Under the pieces are notes generated by a model that saw only the letters and a program-made list of their open reading frames with translations, made no database searches and was not told the origin of the DNA. Position numbers and translations under genes: made by a program. From the NCBI RefSeq assembly GCF_000430505.1, contig NZ_KE387152.1, positions 509,413 through 573,412 of the forward strand: 64,000 nt of DNA. Direction: 5' to 3'. Origin of the DNA: Eisenibacter elegans DSM 3317 (GTDB lineage: Bacteria > Bacteroidota > Bacteroidia > Cytophagales > Microscillaceae). Below are positions 46,281 to 54,432 of this stretch, piece by piece. How positions within the stretch are numbered: position 1 is the first letter of the stretch; each line of letters opens with the position of its first letter.

Positions 46281-46730
46281 TTAAATAGAATTTAAAACAG
46301 CGATTATATCATATCCAAATTTTGCAATTTTCCGTCCGCCAAACCCTTTAATTTTTGAAAGTTCGTCTAATGTCTGAGGTTTAATTTTGGCAATTGTCAA
46401 AAGTTCTGTGTTGTGGCAAACCATAAAGTTTGGGATGTTAAGTTGTGATGCTTTGTCCTGTCGCCACTGTCTTAGAGATTTAAAAATTCTTTTCTCTTCG
46501 TCTGTTAGTTTGCTCTCGTCTGTTATTGAGATTTTGTCCGAAGTTTTTTCTTGTTTCTCTATTTTTTGGCCGTCATAAAAAACTAAAATAGACCAAAAGT
46601 TAGGCTGTCCGTTTATGAGTTCGGTTGCAGTCTTTTTAACTGTCACGCTGTCCAAGAAGTTGTTCAAGCTGTCTTGGTCACTTTGTAAGTTCTCTTTTGT
46701 AAGTCTGATATGAAAAACTTTTACTTTCAT
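46281..46730 (-). CDS. HRDC-domain protein
   Basis: 149 residues. The N-terminal part (about 1-75) has strands (MKVKVFHIRLT, PNFWSILVFYDGQ) of unknown fold. The C-terminal HRDC domain (about 78-149) reads RIFKSLRQWRQDKASQLNIP, FMVCHNTELLTIAKIKPQTL and LSKIKGFGGRKIAKFGYDII, very close to the nucleic-acid-binding domain at the end of RecQ and RNase D. As a short protein without helicase or nuclease it may bind DNA on its own. It is the main gene of the outermost cassette. Confidence 0.8.
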   Translation of the reverse strand: MKVKVFHIRLTKENLQSDQDSLNNFLDSVTVKKTATELINGQPNFWSILVFYDGQKIEKQEKTSDKISITDESKLTDEEKRIFKSLRQWRQDKASQLNIPNFMVCHNTELLTIAKIKPQTLDELSKIKGFGGRKIAKFGYDIIAVLNSI

Positions 46731-46767
46731 AAAAGTAGTTTATAAAATATTCGACTCATTCGTCAAA

Positions 46768-46801
46768 TGTATCGCAGACGACTTTTTTGTCGTCCGATAC
46801 A
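46768..46801. repeat. Hairpin upstream of the HRDC gene
   Basis: TGTATCG-CA-GACGAC, six Ts, then GTCGTC-CGATACA: a nearly perfect 13-bp stem. It lies between the attC-like end CGCATAACG and the gene start. Confidence 0.7.
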
Positions 46802-46802
46802 A

Positions 46803-47240
46803 TGCCGCATAACGACAGTCTGTCCAAAAACCAACTCTTGCGAAGATAGCAAAAAGCCAAGAAAAATCCACAGCTTAGGGAATGAAATTTATACTTGTAA
46901 AAACAGGGCTACTTAGCACCTCGCAGACCCGCTGGAAGCACTCATTTCGCCCGACAATGTGGTGCGGCGTATAGACCTTTTTGTAGAAAACTTGTACTTG
47001 GCCTCTTTGGGTTTTTGTGGTTGATTATGAACCGTTTTACCGAAGATATTTTGTGTTTTTCAAAGTATTCGTACCCAATATGCGTCTCGCTACGAGCTTG
47101 TATCGCCTTGGTACAGCGTGTTTTAACGGGTTTTTGGATAGATTGACGGTTCGCGGCTTGGCGAAGGTGGCGGATTTCGGAGCACAAAACTTCCTACGAA
47201 GCACTGCACCCGCCATTACACCAAACCGCTGTTAGCACCA
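46803..47240. other. attC-like site A, interrupted by the 338-bp element
   Basis: On the minus strand it starts GGTGCTAACAGCGGTTTGG (47240 down) and ends CGTTATGCGGC (46813 down). Arms GCGGCTTGG (47153-47161) and CCAAACCGC (47221-47229), and GGCGG/CCGCC further in, fold into a long imperfect hairpin. This R''-L''...L'-R' arrangement resembles integron attC sites. The element lies between the inner arm and the GTTATGC end. Confidence 0.5.
46814..47151 (+). mobile_element. MITE-like element, copy A (IS1182/DUF772-transposase-derived)
   Basis: About 338 bp. Left end GACAGTCTGTCCAAAAACC and right end (complement) CCGTCAATCTATCCAAAAACC share the TIR core. Inside, the plus strand encodes EALISPDNVVRRIDLFVENL and YLASLGF, the N-terminus of a DUF772-type transposase, cut off after that. 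No functional transposase remains. Confidence 0.8.
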
Positions 47241-48124
47241 GTTGTTCTTGTCCACCAGTCAAAGTTGTCGGAAATAATTATTTCGTTCTTCTCCAAATGA
47301 TGTGTCGTTTTCATTGGTATTGTTCGGAAAGCTAAATGGTATTTGTTTGCTAATACTCTGATTTCTTCTGTGTCGTCATATGTCAACATAAACTTCCCCT
47401 GAATTTTGGATGTCAAGTAAAAAAGTTGTTCGTGGTCTATGTTGAAATATGTATAAAGCCGTTTACCTGCGATAGTGTATGGCGGATCTATAAAAAAATA
47501 AGCGTTTTTATTGTCGCTGTTTCGCTCAATTACTTTGAAAGCGTCTGTCTGAAGGAATTGAATTTTATGTTTGACGAAGTTTATTGCTCTAATTCTGTCG
47601 GCAAGCGTTTTTGCATACCATCTCGAAGCAATACCTTTTCCATTCTCTCCGTTTTTAAGCATTCCAGAACCTTTGGCAATAATACCACCGTGAAAAACTC
47701 TGTTTTTAAGAATGGTGCAAAAAGCAATGTCTTTAATTTCTTTGTTTGGATTACTAAGTTCCTTGTTTACGTTTTCGTGTGATAGTTCAAAATTTAAAAT
47801 TCTGTCAGCAAGCCATTCATTTTTACCGCTAAGGATTATTTCCCAAACTGCTGAAACTTCTTCGTCTAACTCAACCATCGTTATATGGTCAGCAAGATTT
47901 TCAAATGCGGCTGTCAAGCTAACAATACCACCACCCGCAAACGGTTCAATTAAACTCTTTTTGTTGTTGTCTTGACGAAGCCATTCTCTAACAGTAGGTA
48001 TTAACCAAGTCTTTCCACCCGGATAACGAAAAGGGCTTCTTTGCGGAACAGATGCAACATTGACAACTTGCGTTTGCTGTTTTTTAACTGTAGCTTTTTC
48101 AAATATAGTTAATTGCTCACCCAT
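47216..48124 (-). CDS. D12-class N6-adenine DNA methyltransferase
   Basis: 302 residues. Methylates adenine with S-adenosylmethionine. The order FRYPGGKTWLIP (motif X/I, about 32-43), IEPFAGGGIVSL (about 59-70) and AYFFIDPPYTIAGKRLY (DPPY, about 204) is that of Dam-like D12 enzymes. It starts 1 base after the stop of the NotI-like endonuclease gene, forming a restriction-modification cassette. The last residues (TTGANSGLV) and the stop are encoded inside attC-like site A, as seen in integron cassettes. With its endonuclease partner frameshifted, it may act as an orphan methylase. Target sequence cannot be read. Confidence 0.92.
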   Translation of the reverse strand: MGEQLTIFEKATVKKQQTQVVNVASVPQRSPFRYPGGKTWLIPTVREWLRQDNNKKSLIEPFAGGGIVSLTAAFENLADHITMVELDEEVSAVWEIILSGKNEWLADRILNFELSHENVNKELSNPNKEIKDIAFCTILKNRVFHGGIIAKGSGMLKNGENGKGIASRWYAKTLADRIRAINFVKHKIQFLQTDAFKVIERNSDNKNAYFFIDPPYTIAGKRLYTYFNIDHEQLFYLTSKIQGKFMLTYDDTEEIRVLANKYHLAFRTIPMKTTHHLEKNEIIISDNFDWWTRTTGANSGLV

Positions 48125-48125
48125 C

Positions 48126-49018
48126 TTAACTGCTGATTATATCGGTTAAACTTGGTGTATCAGGCGAATAGCCTTCTAATCTTTCATCAAGCCTGTCCTG
48201 AAGAATATTGATAAAATCTTCCAATTTTCCAGGTTCAGGGGTTGTAACTCTAAACAATGCCGCTTCAAAGTCCGTGTAAACTGTTTCAACCAAAGTTAGG
48301 TTATATTGATTGGTTTCTTTGTCAAGAACCAAGTCATATAAAAACCAAGCAATATCTGCTTTCTCTTTACTGACTGTGGGTAATTTCGGTAACGTGTCAA
48401 AGAAAGATTTTTGTAAAGCGACTGTTTGTTTCTTTTTCCAAGTTTGGAAAATCCCGCCTTTGTAAAGCATTTGCGGGATTAATCGCTTCCTTGAAGAAGA
48501 AAGATAGTCAGGCTTTGGTGAGTTGTAACCAGTTGTCCAAGCGAATTTACTTGTCGGTTTGTTTATGTAACTGTCAAATGGATTACGAAGATTACCAGAT
48601 ATGTAAACACCTTGAACTTCAAGAGAAGCAAAGTCAATAAGCTGTCCCTTGTCGTTATATGCAACTAAAACAAAGTCAATGTTGCCAGCCGATTGCCCAT
48701 TCTTGTCAAGTAATTTAATTTCAGAAAGTGATGTCCATTTGGTTTTTTCGTCAAAAGCAAATTTTGCAGCATTTTCGATTATCAACCAGTCTTCACGAAA
48801 CCTTGTCGGGCAAGTGATTACAGGATTATTGTTATGAAACACAACACACTACAAACTCCCAATGGGTCGTTTGCCTTGTCTTTGGTGCAATTTGGAACCT
48901 TGTTGTTAAAAGGACAGAGCTTCTTGTCACGGTAGCGTTTTGCTTTAGCCGTTTCATTGATAATTGGGAAGCCAAAAACTTCTCCTAATGGATTATTATT
49001 TTTTCCTTCTATCGCCAT
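48126..49018 (-). pseudogene. NotI-like restriction endonuclease, frameshifted by a 5-bp duplication
   Basis: Frame one (ATG 49018) reads NNPLGEVFGFPIINETAKAK and CPFNNKVPNCTKDKANDPLG, then VCSV; frame two reads FHNNNPVITCPTRFREDWLI. Together they supply the four Cys of the NotI-type iron site (CPF, NC, VC, TC), then the nuclease core with NIDFVLVAYND, DFASLEVQGVYISGNLRNPF and WTTGYNSPKPDYL. The join at about 48841-48850 (minus strand GTGTTGTGTT) is a tandem 5-mer; removing one GTGTT restores ...GVCSVFHNN... in one frame of about 296 codons. The family assignment is from memory of NotI. An internal GTG at 48842 could start a truncated protein lacking part of the iron site. Confidence 0.75.
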
Positions 49019-49098
49019 TGTGCAAATTTACAAATTATTTCTATCGGCCGATAGGTTTTTGTCCACCGTTTGATGATGGTCGGCTGTCTTTTTACAAT

Positions 49099-49585
49099 TG
49101 GTGCTAACGTCCAGCCTATCCAAAAACCAACTCTTGCGAAGATAGCAAAAATCCAAGAAAAATTCATAGCTTAGGGAATGAAATTTATACTTGGTAAAAA
49201 CAGGGCTACTTAGCACCTCACAGACCCGCTGGAAGCACTCATCTCACCCGAAAATGTGGTGCGGCGTATAGACCTTTTTGTAGAAAACTTGTACTTGGCC
49301 TCTTTGGGTTTTTGTGGTTGATTATGAACCGTTTTACCGAAGATATTTTGTGTTTTTCAAAGTATTCGTACCCAATATGCGTCTCGCTACGAGCTTGTAT
49401 CGCCTTGGTACAGCGTGTTTTAACGGGTTTTTGGATAGATTGACGGTTCGCGGCTATACGCAAGCAGGGATTTTAATCACTGAACTTCCTACGAAGAACT
49501 GAACTTTAAATTTACTACTTTCCTGTCCTACGAAGCAGCACCGCAGGTAAACCCCTACTTGCGTATAGGTGATGTTAGCGGTTTG
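49099..49585. other. attC-like site B, interrupted by the 338-bp element
   Basis: On the minus strand it starts CCGCTAACATC (about 49582) and ends ACGTTAGCACC (about 49109). Perfect 11-bp arms CTATACGCAAG (49454-49464) and CTTGCGTATAG (49558-49568) enclose a loop of about 90 bases. The element sits between the arm and the GTTAGC end as in site A. Confidence 0.55.
49111..49447 (+). mobile_element. MITE-like element, copy B
   Basis: 337 bp, almost identical to copy A over its length (differences such as GGATAG for GGACAG near the ends). Carries the same truncated transposase frame. Outside flanks differ from those of the other copies. Confidence 0.8.
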
Positions 49586-49609
49586 GCTTTCTTGTCTGTC
49601 GTTTATTTT

Positions 49610-49930
49610 TTATCGTGGCATAAATAAAATTATCATTGCTCCAACAATACAAACACTTGCACCGATAATATCCCACTTGTCAGGCGTGTTGTGTTCTACA
49701 AAATAAAGCCATAGTAACGAAGCAACAATATATATTCCACCGTAAATAGCATATGCTCGTCCAGCAAATTCAGTTTGGACTTTTGTCAATAAGTAGGCAA
49801 AAATGATTAGTGAAAATACTCCCGGAATTAACCAATAGAAAGACTTGTTGGTTCTAACATATGACCAAAAAGCAAAACATCCAAAGATTTCAAAGAATGC
49901 CGCTGATATAAATATGATTATGTCTTTCAT
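49610..49930 (-). CDS. YnfA/UPF0060-family small membrane protein
   Basis: 106 residues with four membrane helices. SAAFFEIFGCFAFWSYVRTN, then LIPGVFSLIIFAYLLTKV and AGRAYAIYGGIYIVASLLWL, is the UPF0060 signature (A-AYA-YGG-YI--S--WLW). Members resemble SMR efflux proteins in size and topology, though transport is unproven for most. The ATG follows a short leader; the stop is about 25 bases from attC-like site B. A typical cassette cargo. Confidence 0.93.
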   Translation of the reverse strand: MKDIIIFISAAFFEIFGCFAFWSYVRTNKSFYWLIPGVFSLIIFAYLLTKVQTEFAGRAYAIYGGIYIVASLLWLYFVEHNTPDKWDIIGASVCIVGAMIILFMPR

Positions 49931-50575
49931 CGTAAGTTTTCTGTTAGCGTTTCAGTTTTCTTTTCGGTCATATTTTTTACTTTGAGGTCGTTACCGAAAA
50001 TAAAAAGAATCATTTTAATATTTTTTTATTCTGTTTCTATGTTATTTTTAATATGTATTGTAAATTTTAATAAGTAAAAATATTTTTTAATTTTTTTTAT
50101 AACCAATATTACTTAGCCCGTTTTCCATCCAAAACTCACTGCCAAGCAGAAAAGGCATACAACGGATTTGGTGGAGAACCAGAAAACCGAGAACAAGTAC
50201 TTTTGAGGAGATTTGACTGCTTTTGTCCGAAATATTTAGTATGCTCATTGTAAGTAGTTGCTATTTTTTAATATTGAGCGTTTATTTGATGTATAAGATT
50301 AATTTTCAGTCTATTACACAACAACTAAAACACAAACTGTTTTTGCTTTGGTACTTCGCTCGTTGTAAACTAATAAATTATTATTTTGGAGATAATCCGA
50401 GGTTCCATGTCTTTGCTCTCGAGCCTCCTTTCCATAATAGCATAGGGTTTGCAAACCCTACGCTATGGAAAATGAAAATAAAGTAGTTTATTTTCTTTCC
50501 GGTGTACTTAGTGAATTAAAAAGCATATAAAGGTACTTGCATTGAGTCAGTTCATTAATATTTTATGAAAAATCT
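49931..50575. other. A+T-rich spacer without a recognised gene
   Basis: Contains a very A+T-rich stretch (about 50005-50105), a plus-strand open stretch at about 50108-50247 (KAYNGFGGEPENREQVLLRR) that could be a gene remnant, and a perfect 18-bp palindrome at 50443-50460. A GTTAGCG at about 49941 is attC-like but without arms. Frame 50223-50486 (plus) has no family likeness. Confidence 0.35.
50443..50460. repeat. 18-bp perfect palindrome TAGGGTTTGCAAACCCTA
   Basis: Extended on both sides by an imperfect CCATA/TATGG pair, so the structure spans about 50432-50468. Could be a terminator, a protein-binding site or part of a repeat. Confidence 0.7.
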
Positions 50576-52984
50576 CTAAAAATAATCAGAATGAAAAGCC
50601 TTGTCTTTATTCTTGAGAGAATACTCACCTACCCATTCAATATACCGCATGCCCGGCTTTACTTCTATCATCAAGCCGAGTTGATAGGTGTTTTCAGGTA
50701 TCAGATTAGATTGTTTTATGCTTGTATTAAAACCGGACTCGGAAAGATTGAGGCCTTTGTATTTGTTTTCAAACAGCATCCAAACATCTAAGCGTGTTTC
50801 TCTTTCAGTTGAAACAATAATATCTTTTCCGCTTTCTTCTCTAAAAACAAGAAAGCTTTTACTTGTCTCTGCACTCATGCCTTTCACAAATCCCCACCCT
50901 CTTCTTACCATCAATAAATTGTCGCAATGTTTTATCTCGAAATTATACTCCATAGAGGTTTGCGCAGCATTAATCTTCTCTTGTGATATTTTAGATTGGA
51001 ATACTGCCTGATAGCTGCCGTCATTTTCTAAATCATAGTATTTGCTGATAATTTTCACGTCAGGTTGAAATCCATAATGAGCCGTACTGTCAGAAAAAAA
51101 TCTAATAGACTTGATTTTTGTTTCATGGGTCGGTAAACAGGTTTGCTTGGAAGACCCGAAGGAAAACAAATAAAAAACCTGATCCAAGGCCTCAAGATGT
51201 TTTACGGCAAACAGATCATTATTAAGGATGTAGTTGCTGACAAGTAGTCCGGTATTGAGTATAGAAACAGGCACTCTAATTGTTTCACTTTGCTTATCTT
51301 CGGTAGTAATTTGCATAAATAAAGCCGGCGGTTGAACAAAAAAGCGCTGTATTTTACCCAACCAACTGTATCGTATTTGCACATCCCAGTAAACAATTTT
51401 GTCGGTTTTTGGCAGAGCAATAGAATCCCCCATTTTGCAAGTAAATTCTTTTGTTTTTAACAATTCCAATCTTCTTTTGATTTTTCTTTTCTTAAATAAA
51501 ATCCATTTACCTTCTTTTTGCACTATTTCATAGTTTTGCATCAAGGCGCGTTTAGTTTGAGACTCATCAAAGAACGCATATCTGTTGTCTATGGTATAAA
51601 GCGTGAAAATAACATATTCGGGTGCGCTTACACTCAGATACTTATCGGCATTGATTTTATCCAGGTACTCGTCATAAGCCGAATAAGACTGTATAACAGG
51701 ACGAGGGTTGTAATTAAGTTTGTGTTTGTAAATCAAATAAATATCACAAGGGATTATATCAACACTTTTCCGGTCTATTTCTTTGAGAAAGGCATCCGGC
51801 AAGCTCTCAGCTGTTTCATGTATAGTCAGATAGCGTTGATCTATTTTCCCGAATACTTGTCCCGTAACTGTGACAATTGCTTCAAACTGTCCTATAAAAA
51901 CTTTGCCCTGAACAATATCCTTAAACAAATTAAACCTGTTGTCATAAAAAGAAAAACCAAACATCAACACAATCAAAACAATCAACCTTGCAAAATTGAG
52001 CATTGCAGGAGTTGCAAAATAATACAACATAAGTACAGGCATCAAGATCAAAGAAAAATAATAAATTGTATGTCCTCGTGTAAAATTATGCTTAAAAATA
52101 AGATATGAAAGCCCTATGGCAGACAATATAACAAATACATGTACAAGAGTCAATTGCCGAGATTGCTTACGGGCATTTATCTGTAAGTAATAAAATAAAT
52201 AAACAAGCATTAAAATTAAGACTAAAGCTGCTTCATAGAGTATATACACCTTGCTTTCTTCAAATACTTCAGGGGTAAACATAGAATCATTATAAGCATT
52301 AATGATATGCCAACTGCCTTGAATATAGGGGATGATGTCTACACGCCAAATCCAAGAAAGAAACAGAAGTAGGAGTATGTATGAAAGAGCACCAATAGAA
52401 GCTTCTTTTAGGGAAATGCGATCTAAAAAATAAGCAAAAGGAATAAATATGAGTATATACAACATTGCCACAATTCCCGAGTTGGCCTTTACAAAAAAAA
52501 GCAGCAAAGCCAAGGCAATACTAATAATAAAGTGTACACGTTTGTTGGCATCTTCATGGAGAACCAATGCAGAGATAAACAAACAGTAAAAAAACCAAAT
52601 TTGAGTATCATAAGCTAAGCGAAATATCAATGCGCCGCTGATTATAGCAAGCCCGTTAAATAAATTGAGTGTGTATTTTTTAAAAAAAAGTTTTAAAATA
52701 TAAACAATAAAGGTAAAAAAAATCAAATAGTATAAAACATACACCCACTTACTTACCCCAAAAACAAGTCCTGTGTTCAAAAAACCCAAAGGCCCGTAAG
52801 TAAACAAGAAATCAGTTCCAAAATGCATATTTTTTTCTAGAGCCAATTGTAATCCAATCGCCCAAGAACCATCTAAGGAATTGTTTACATAATTGTAGAG
52901 ACGCGGTGGGAAAAAAAGAAAAAGAACGAAAGCTATCACCCAAAAATCAGGGTGAATTACTGCTTTTTTTAATTGAACAATCAT
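50576..52984 (-). CDS. Large polytopic membrane protein, possible glycosyltransferase-like
   Basis: 802 residues. About eleven to twelve membrane helices lie in the first 390 residues, then a soluble region of about 400. Near the N-terminus, DGSWAIGLQLALEKNMHFGT and DFLFTYGPLGFLNTG form a loop like that of membrane proteins distantly related to PMT/GT-C transferases, with the Asp after the first helix as a candidate catalytic residue. The soluble part has beta-rich stretches. I do not recognise a defined family. The base composition is clearly more A+T-rich than the chromosome outside 45.8-54.9 kb, consistent with transfer. No attC-like site separates it from YnfA. Confidence 0.7.
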   Translation of the reverse strand: MIVQLKKAVIHPDFWVIAFVLFLFFPPRLYNYVNNSLDGSWAIGLQLALEKNMHFGTDFLFTYGPLGFLNTGLVFGVSKWVYVLYYLIFFTFIVYILKLFFKKYTLNLFNGLAIISGALIFRLAYDTQIWFFYCLFISALVLHEDANKRVHFIISIALALLLFFVKANSGIVAMLYILIFIPFAYFLDRISLKEASIGALSYILLLLFLSWIWRVDIIPYIQGSWHIINAYNDSMFTPEVFEESKVYILYEAALVLILMLVYLFYYLQINARKQSRQLTLVHVFVILSAIGLSYLIFKHNFTRGHTIYYFSLILMPVLMLYYFATPAMLNFARLIVLIVLMFGFSFYDNRFNLFKDIVQGKVFIGQFEAIVTVTGQVFGKIDQRYLTIHETAESLPDAFLKEIDRKSVDIIPCDIYLIYKHKLNYNPRPVIQSYSAYDEYLDKINADKYLSVSAPEYVIFTLYTIDNRYAFFDESQTKRALMQNYEIVQKEGKWILFKKRKIKRRLELLKTKEFTCKMGDSIALPKTDKIVYWDVQIRYSWLGKIQRFFVQPPALFMQITTEDKQSETIRVPVSILNTGLLVSNYILNNDLFAVKHLEALDQVFYLFSFGSSKQTCLPTHETKIKSIRFFSDSTAHYGFQPDVKIISKYYDLENDGSYQAVFQSKISQEKINAAQTSMEYNFEIKHCDNLLMVRRGWGFVKGMSAETSKSFLVFREESGKDIIVSTERETRLDVWMLFENKYKGLNLSESGFNTSIKQSNLIPENTYQLGLMIEVKPGMRYIEWVGEYSLKNKDKAFHSDYF

Positions 52985-53167
52985 TTCTTAAGTGCTGATT
53001 TTAAAGTAGATAAGTATTAAGAACAAATTATTTACTAGTATTTTGTGTCTTAGCCCCAAAAAACGTATAAGTCGAGTTTTAACAATTAGTTTGACATCTG
53101 AGCAAGAAACAGAACTTTATTAACTGGAGTTACGGACAGTTACAAAAGATTTCCAAACATGGGTAAA

Positions 53168-53505
53168 GACAGCCTGTCCAAAAACCAACTCTTGCGAAGA
53201 TAGCAAAAAGCCAAGAAAAATTCATAGCTTAGGGAATGAAATTTATACTTGGTAAAAACAGGGCGACTTAGCACCTCGCAGACCCGCTGGAAGCACTCAT
53301 CTCACCCGACAATGTGGTGCGGCGTATAGACCTTTTTGTAGAAAACTTGTACTTGGCCTCTTTGGGTTTTTGTGGTTGATTATAAACCGTTTTACCGAAG
53401 ATATTTTGTACTTTTCAAAGTATTCGTACCCAATATGCGTCTCGCTACGAGCTTGTATCGCCTTGGTACAGCGTGTTTTAATGGGTTTTTGGACAGATTG
53501 ACGGT
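53168..53505 (+). mobile_element. MITE-like element, copy C
   Basis: 338 bp. Left end GACAGCCTGTCCAAAAACC, right end TTGGACAGATTGACGG. Same transposase fragment as copies A, B and D. The right flank is a short hairpin GCCA-GACCAATG-TTGGC (53511-53527), and the left flank lacks the GTTATG-type end, so the surrounding site is degenerate. Confidence 0.8.
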
Positions 53506-53534
53506 TTTCGCCAGACCAATGTTGGCTGAATTTG

Positions 53535-53957
53535 TTATTCTTTCGGTGCGTAGTTATCCCAATATTCTCTCGGTGTCAAGATTTTGGTGTACTCAAACTC
53601 TGTTATTGTGAAGTCAAGCGTATTGCCTGTTGTCAAATAGTCTGCTGCACTTACCGCTGCCAACTCCAAAAACTTGTTGTCGCTTGTATCTGTCAAAACT
53701 TCAATTTTTCGGTCTGTTTGGTAAAAAGTAGCAATTTCTCTCAGTCTATTCAACACAACTTCGGCTTTGGTTTTGAAATTAGTGAATTTTGAGAACTTCT
53801 CCCTGTTCAACACTTCTAAATATTCAACCAATACTTCTTCCGAAAGGCAAATCTCTACTTTTTCAGTCAGTACCAATTCGTACAAAATTTTGCTCGGAAT
53901 AGAACTTGAAATGAGTGCAGAAACGATAACATTTGTATCAAGAATGAGTTTTTGCAT
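53535..53957 (-). CDS. PIN-domain toxin of a toxin-antitoxin pair
   Basis: 140 residues. PIN fold ribonuclease of the COG1569 type: LILDTNVIVSALISSSIPSK (first Asp at about residue 7), CLSEEVLVEYLEVLNREKF, then VLTDTSDNKFLELA and DYLTTGNTLDF with the later acidic residues. It would cleave RNA when free of antitoxin. Its start overlaps the antitoxin gene by 20 bases. The stop is 12 bases from the attC-like end after it. Toxin-antitoxin pairs stabilise cassette arrays in other bacteria. Confidence 0.92.
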   Translation of the reverse strand: MQKLILDTNVIVSALISSSIPSKILYELVLTEKVEICLSEEVLVEYLEVLNREKFSKFTNFKTKAEVVLNRLREIATFYQTDRKIEVLTDTSDNKFLELAAVSAADYLTTGNTLDFTITEFEYTKILTPREYWDNYAPKE

Positions 53958-54165
53958 CTCTTACGGCTTTAATTTCAGCATTGATTTCGTCCATTGTCAT
54001 TTTAGAAAGCCCAACCTTTTCAGCTATTTCATTACACTCCAACAACGCCTGTCGTGCGTATTCACGACTAATTAAATATACCAAATCAGTAAACTTAATT
54101 TCACCACTCCCTAAATTATACTTTTGGAAGTCGGTTTCGCTTACTTTTATCTGAACTGTCCGCAT
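53938..54165 (-). CDS. Antitoxin partner of the PIN toxin
   Basis: 75 residues (MRTVQIKVSETDFQKYNLGS). A strand at the start suggests a ribbon-helix-helix-like DNA-binding head, followed by helices (LVYLISREYARQALLECNEI) and the C-terminal MTMDEINAEIKAVRDA, as in antitoxins of COG1569 toxins. Order antitoxin-toxin with overlap supports translational coupling. It would bind the toxin and repress its own promoter. Confidence 0.8.
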   Translation of the reverse strand: MRTVQIKVSETDFQKYNLGSGEIKFTDLVYLISREYARQALLECNEIAEKVGLSKMTMDEINAEIKAVRDAKTHS

Positions 54166-54212
54166 AGTTTTATTTTTTTTGAGTTTTCGGTTCTTACAAT
54201 TTTAGCCAAAAT

Positions 54213-54432
54213 CAAGCTTTACGCAGTGTGAGCGCAGCGAGCATTGTCGTAAAGGGGATGTTATGAGCGCGTTTTCTGGAGCACCGCATTGTCGTAAAAA
54301 CGGGTTTTTACGCAGTGCCAAATGTCCGTTTAACTTGATGGGAAACATTCGTGAACACGTGAACAAGTTCCTTTCGTTACCTGTTAAGTTAAACTACACA
54401 ACGGACATTTGCAAGTGTGGAGGGCAAAAATT
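54213..54432. repeat. Nested hairpins upstream of the toxin-antitoxin cassette
   Basis: Three stem-loops in a row: CTTTACG/CGTAAAG (about 54217-54255), CGTAAAAA/TTTTTACG (about 54294-54315) and AAATGTCCGTT/AACGGACATTT (about 54321-54411), the last enclosing GTTTAACTT/AAGTTAAAC. GTTATGAG (54260) and CTCATAAC (54434) form an outer inverted pair. No gene; it looks like another, compound attC-like site. Confidence 0.6.

Noticed and set aside
47017-47235. A small gene conserved four times (plus-strand frame MVDYEPFYRRYF / MVDYKPFYRRYF, also at 49314, 53372, 54645)
   Set aside because: It is conserved because it lies in the 338-bp element. The frame runs through the terminal inverted repeat into differing flanks, and the opposite strand is equally open in two copies. 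It does not read like a protein family.
50223-50486. 87-codon plus-strand frame with a hydrophobic N-terminus
   Set aside because: It runs through the 50443-50460 palindrome, has no family and no ribosome-binding context.
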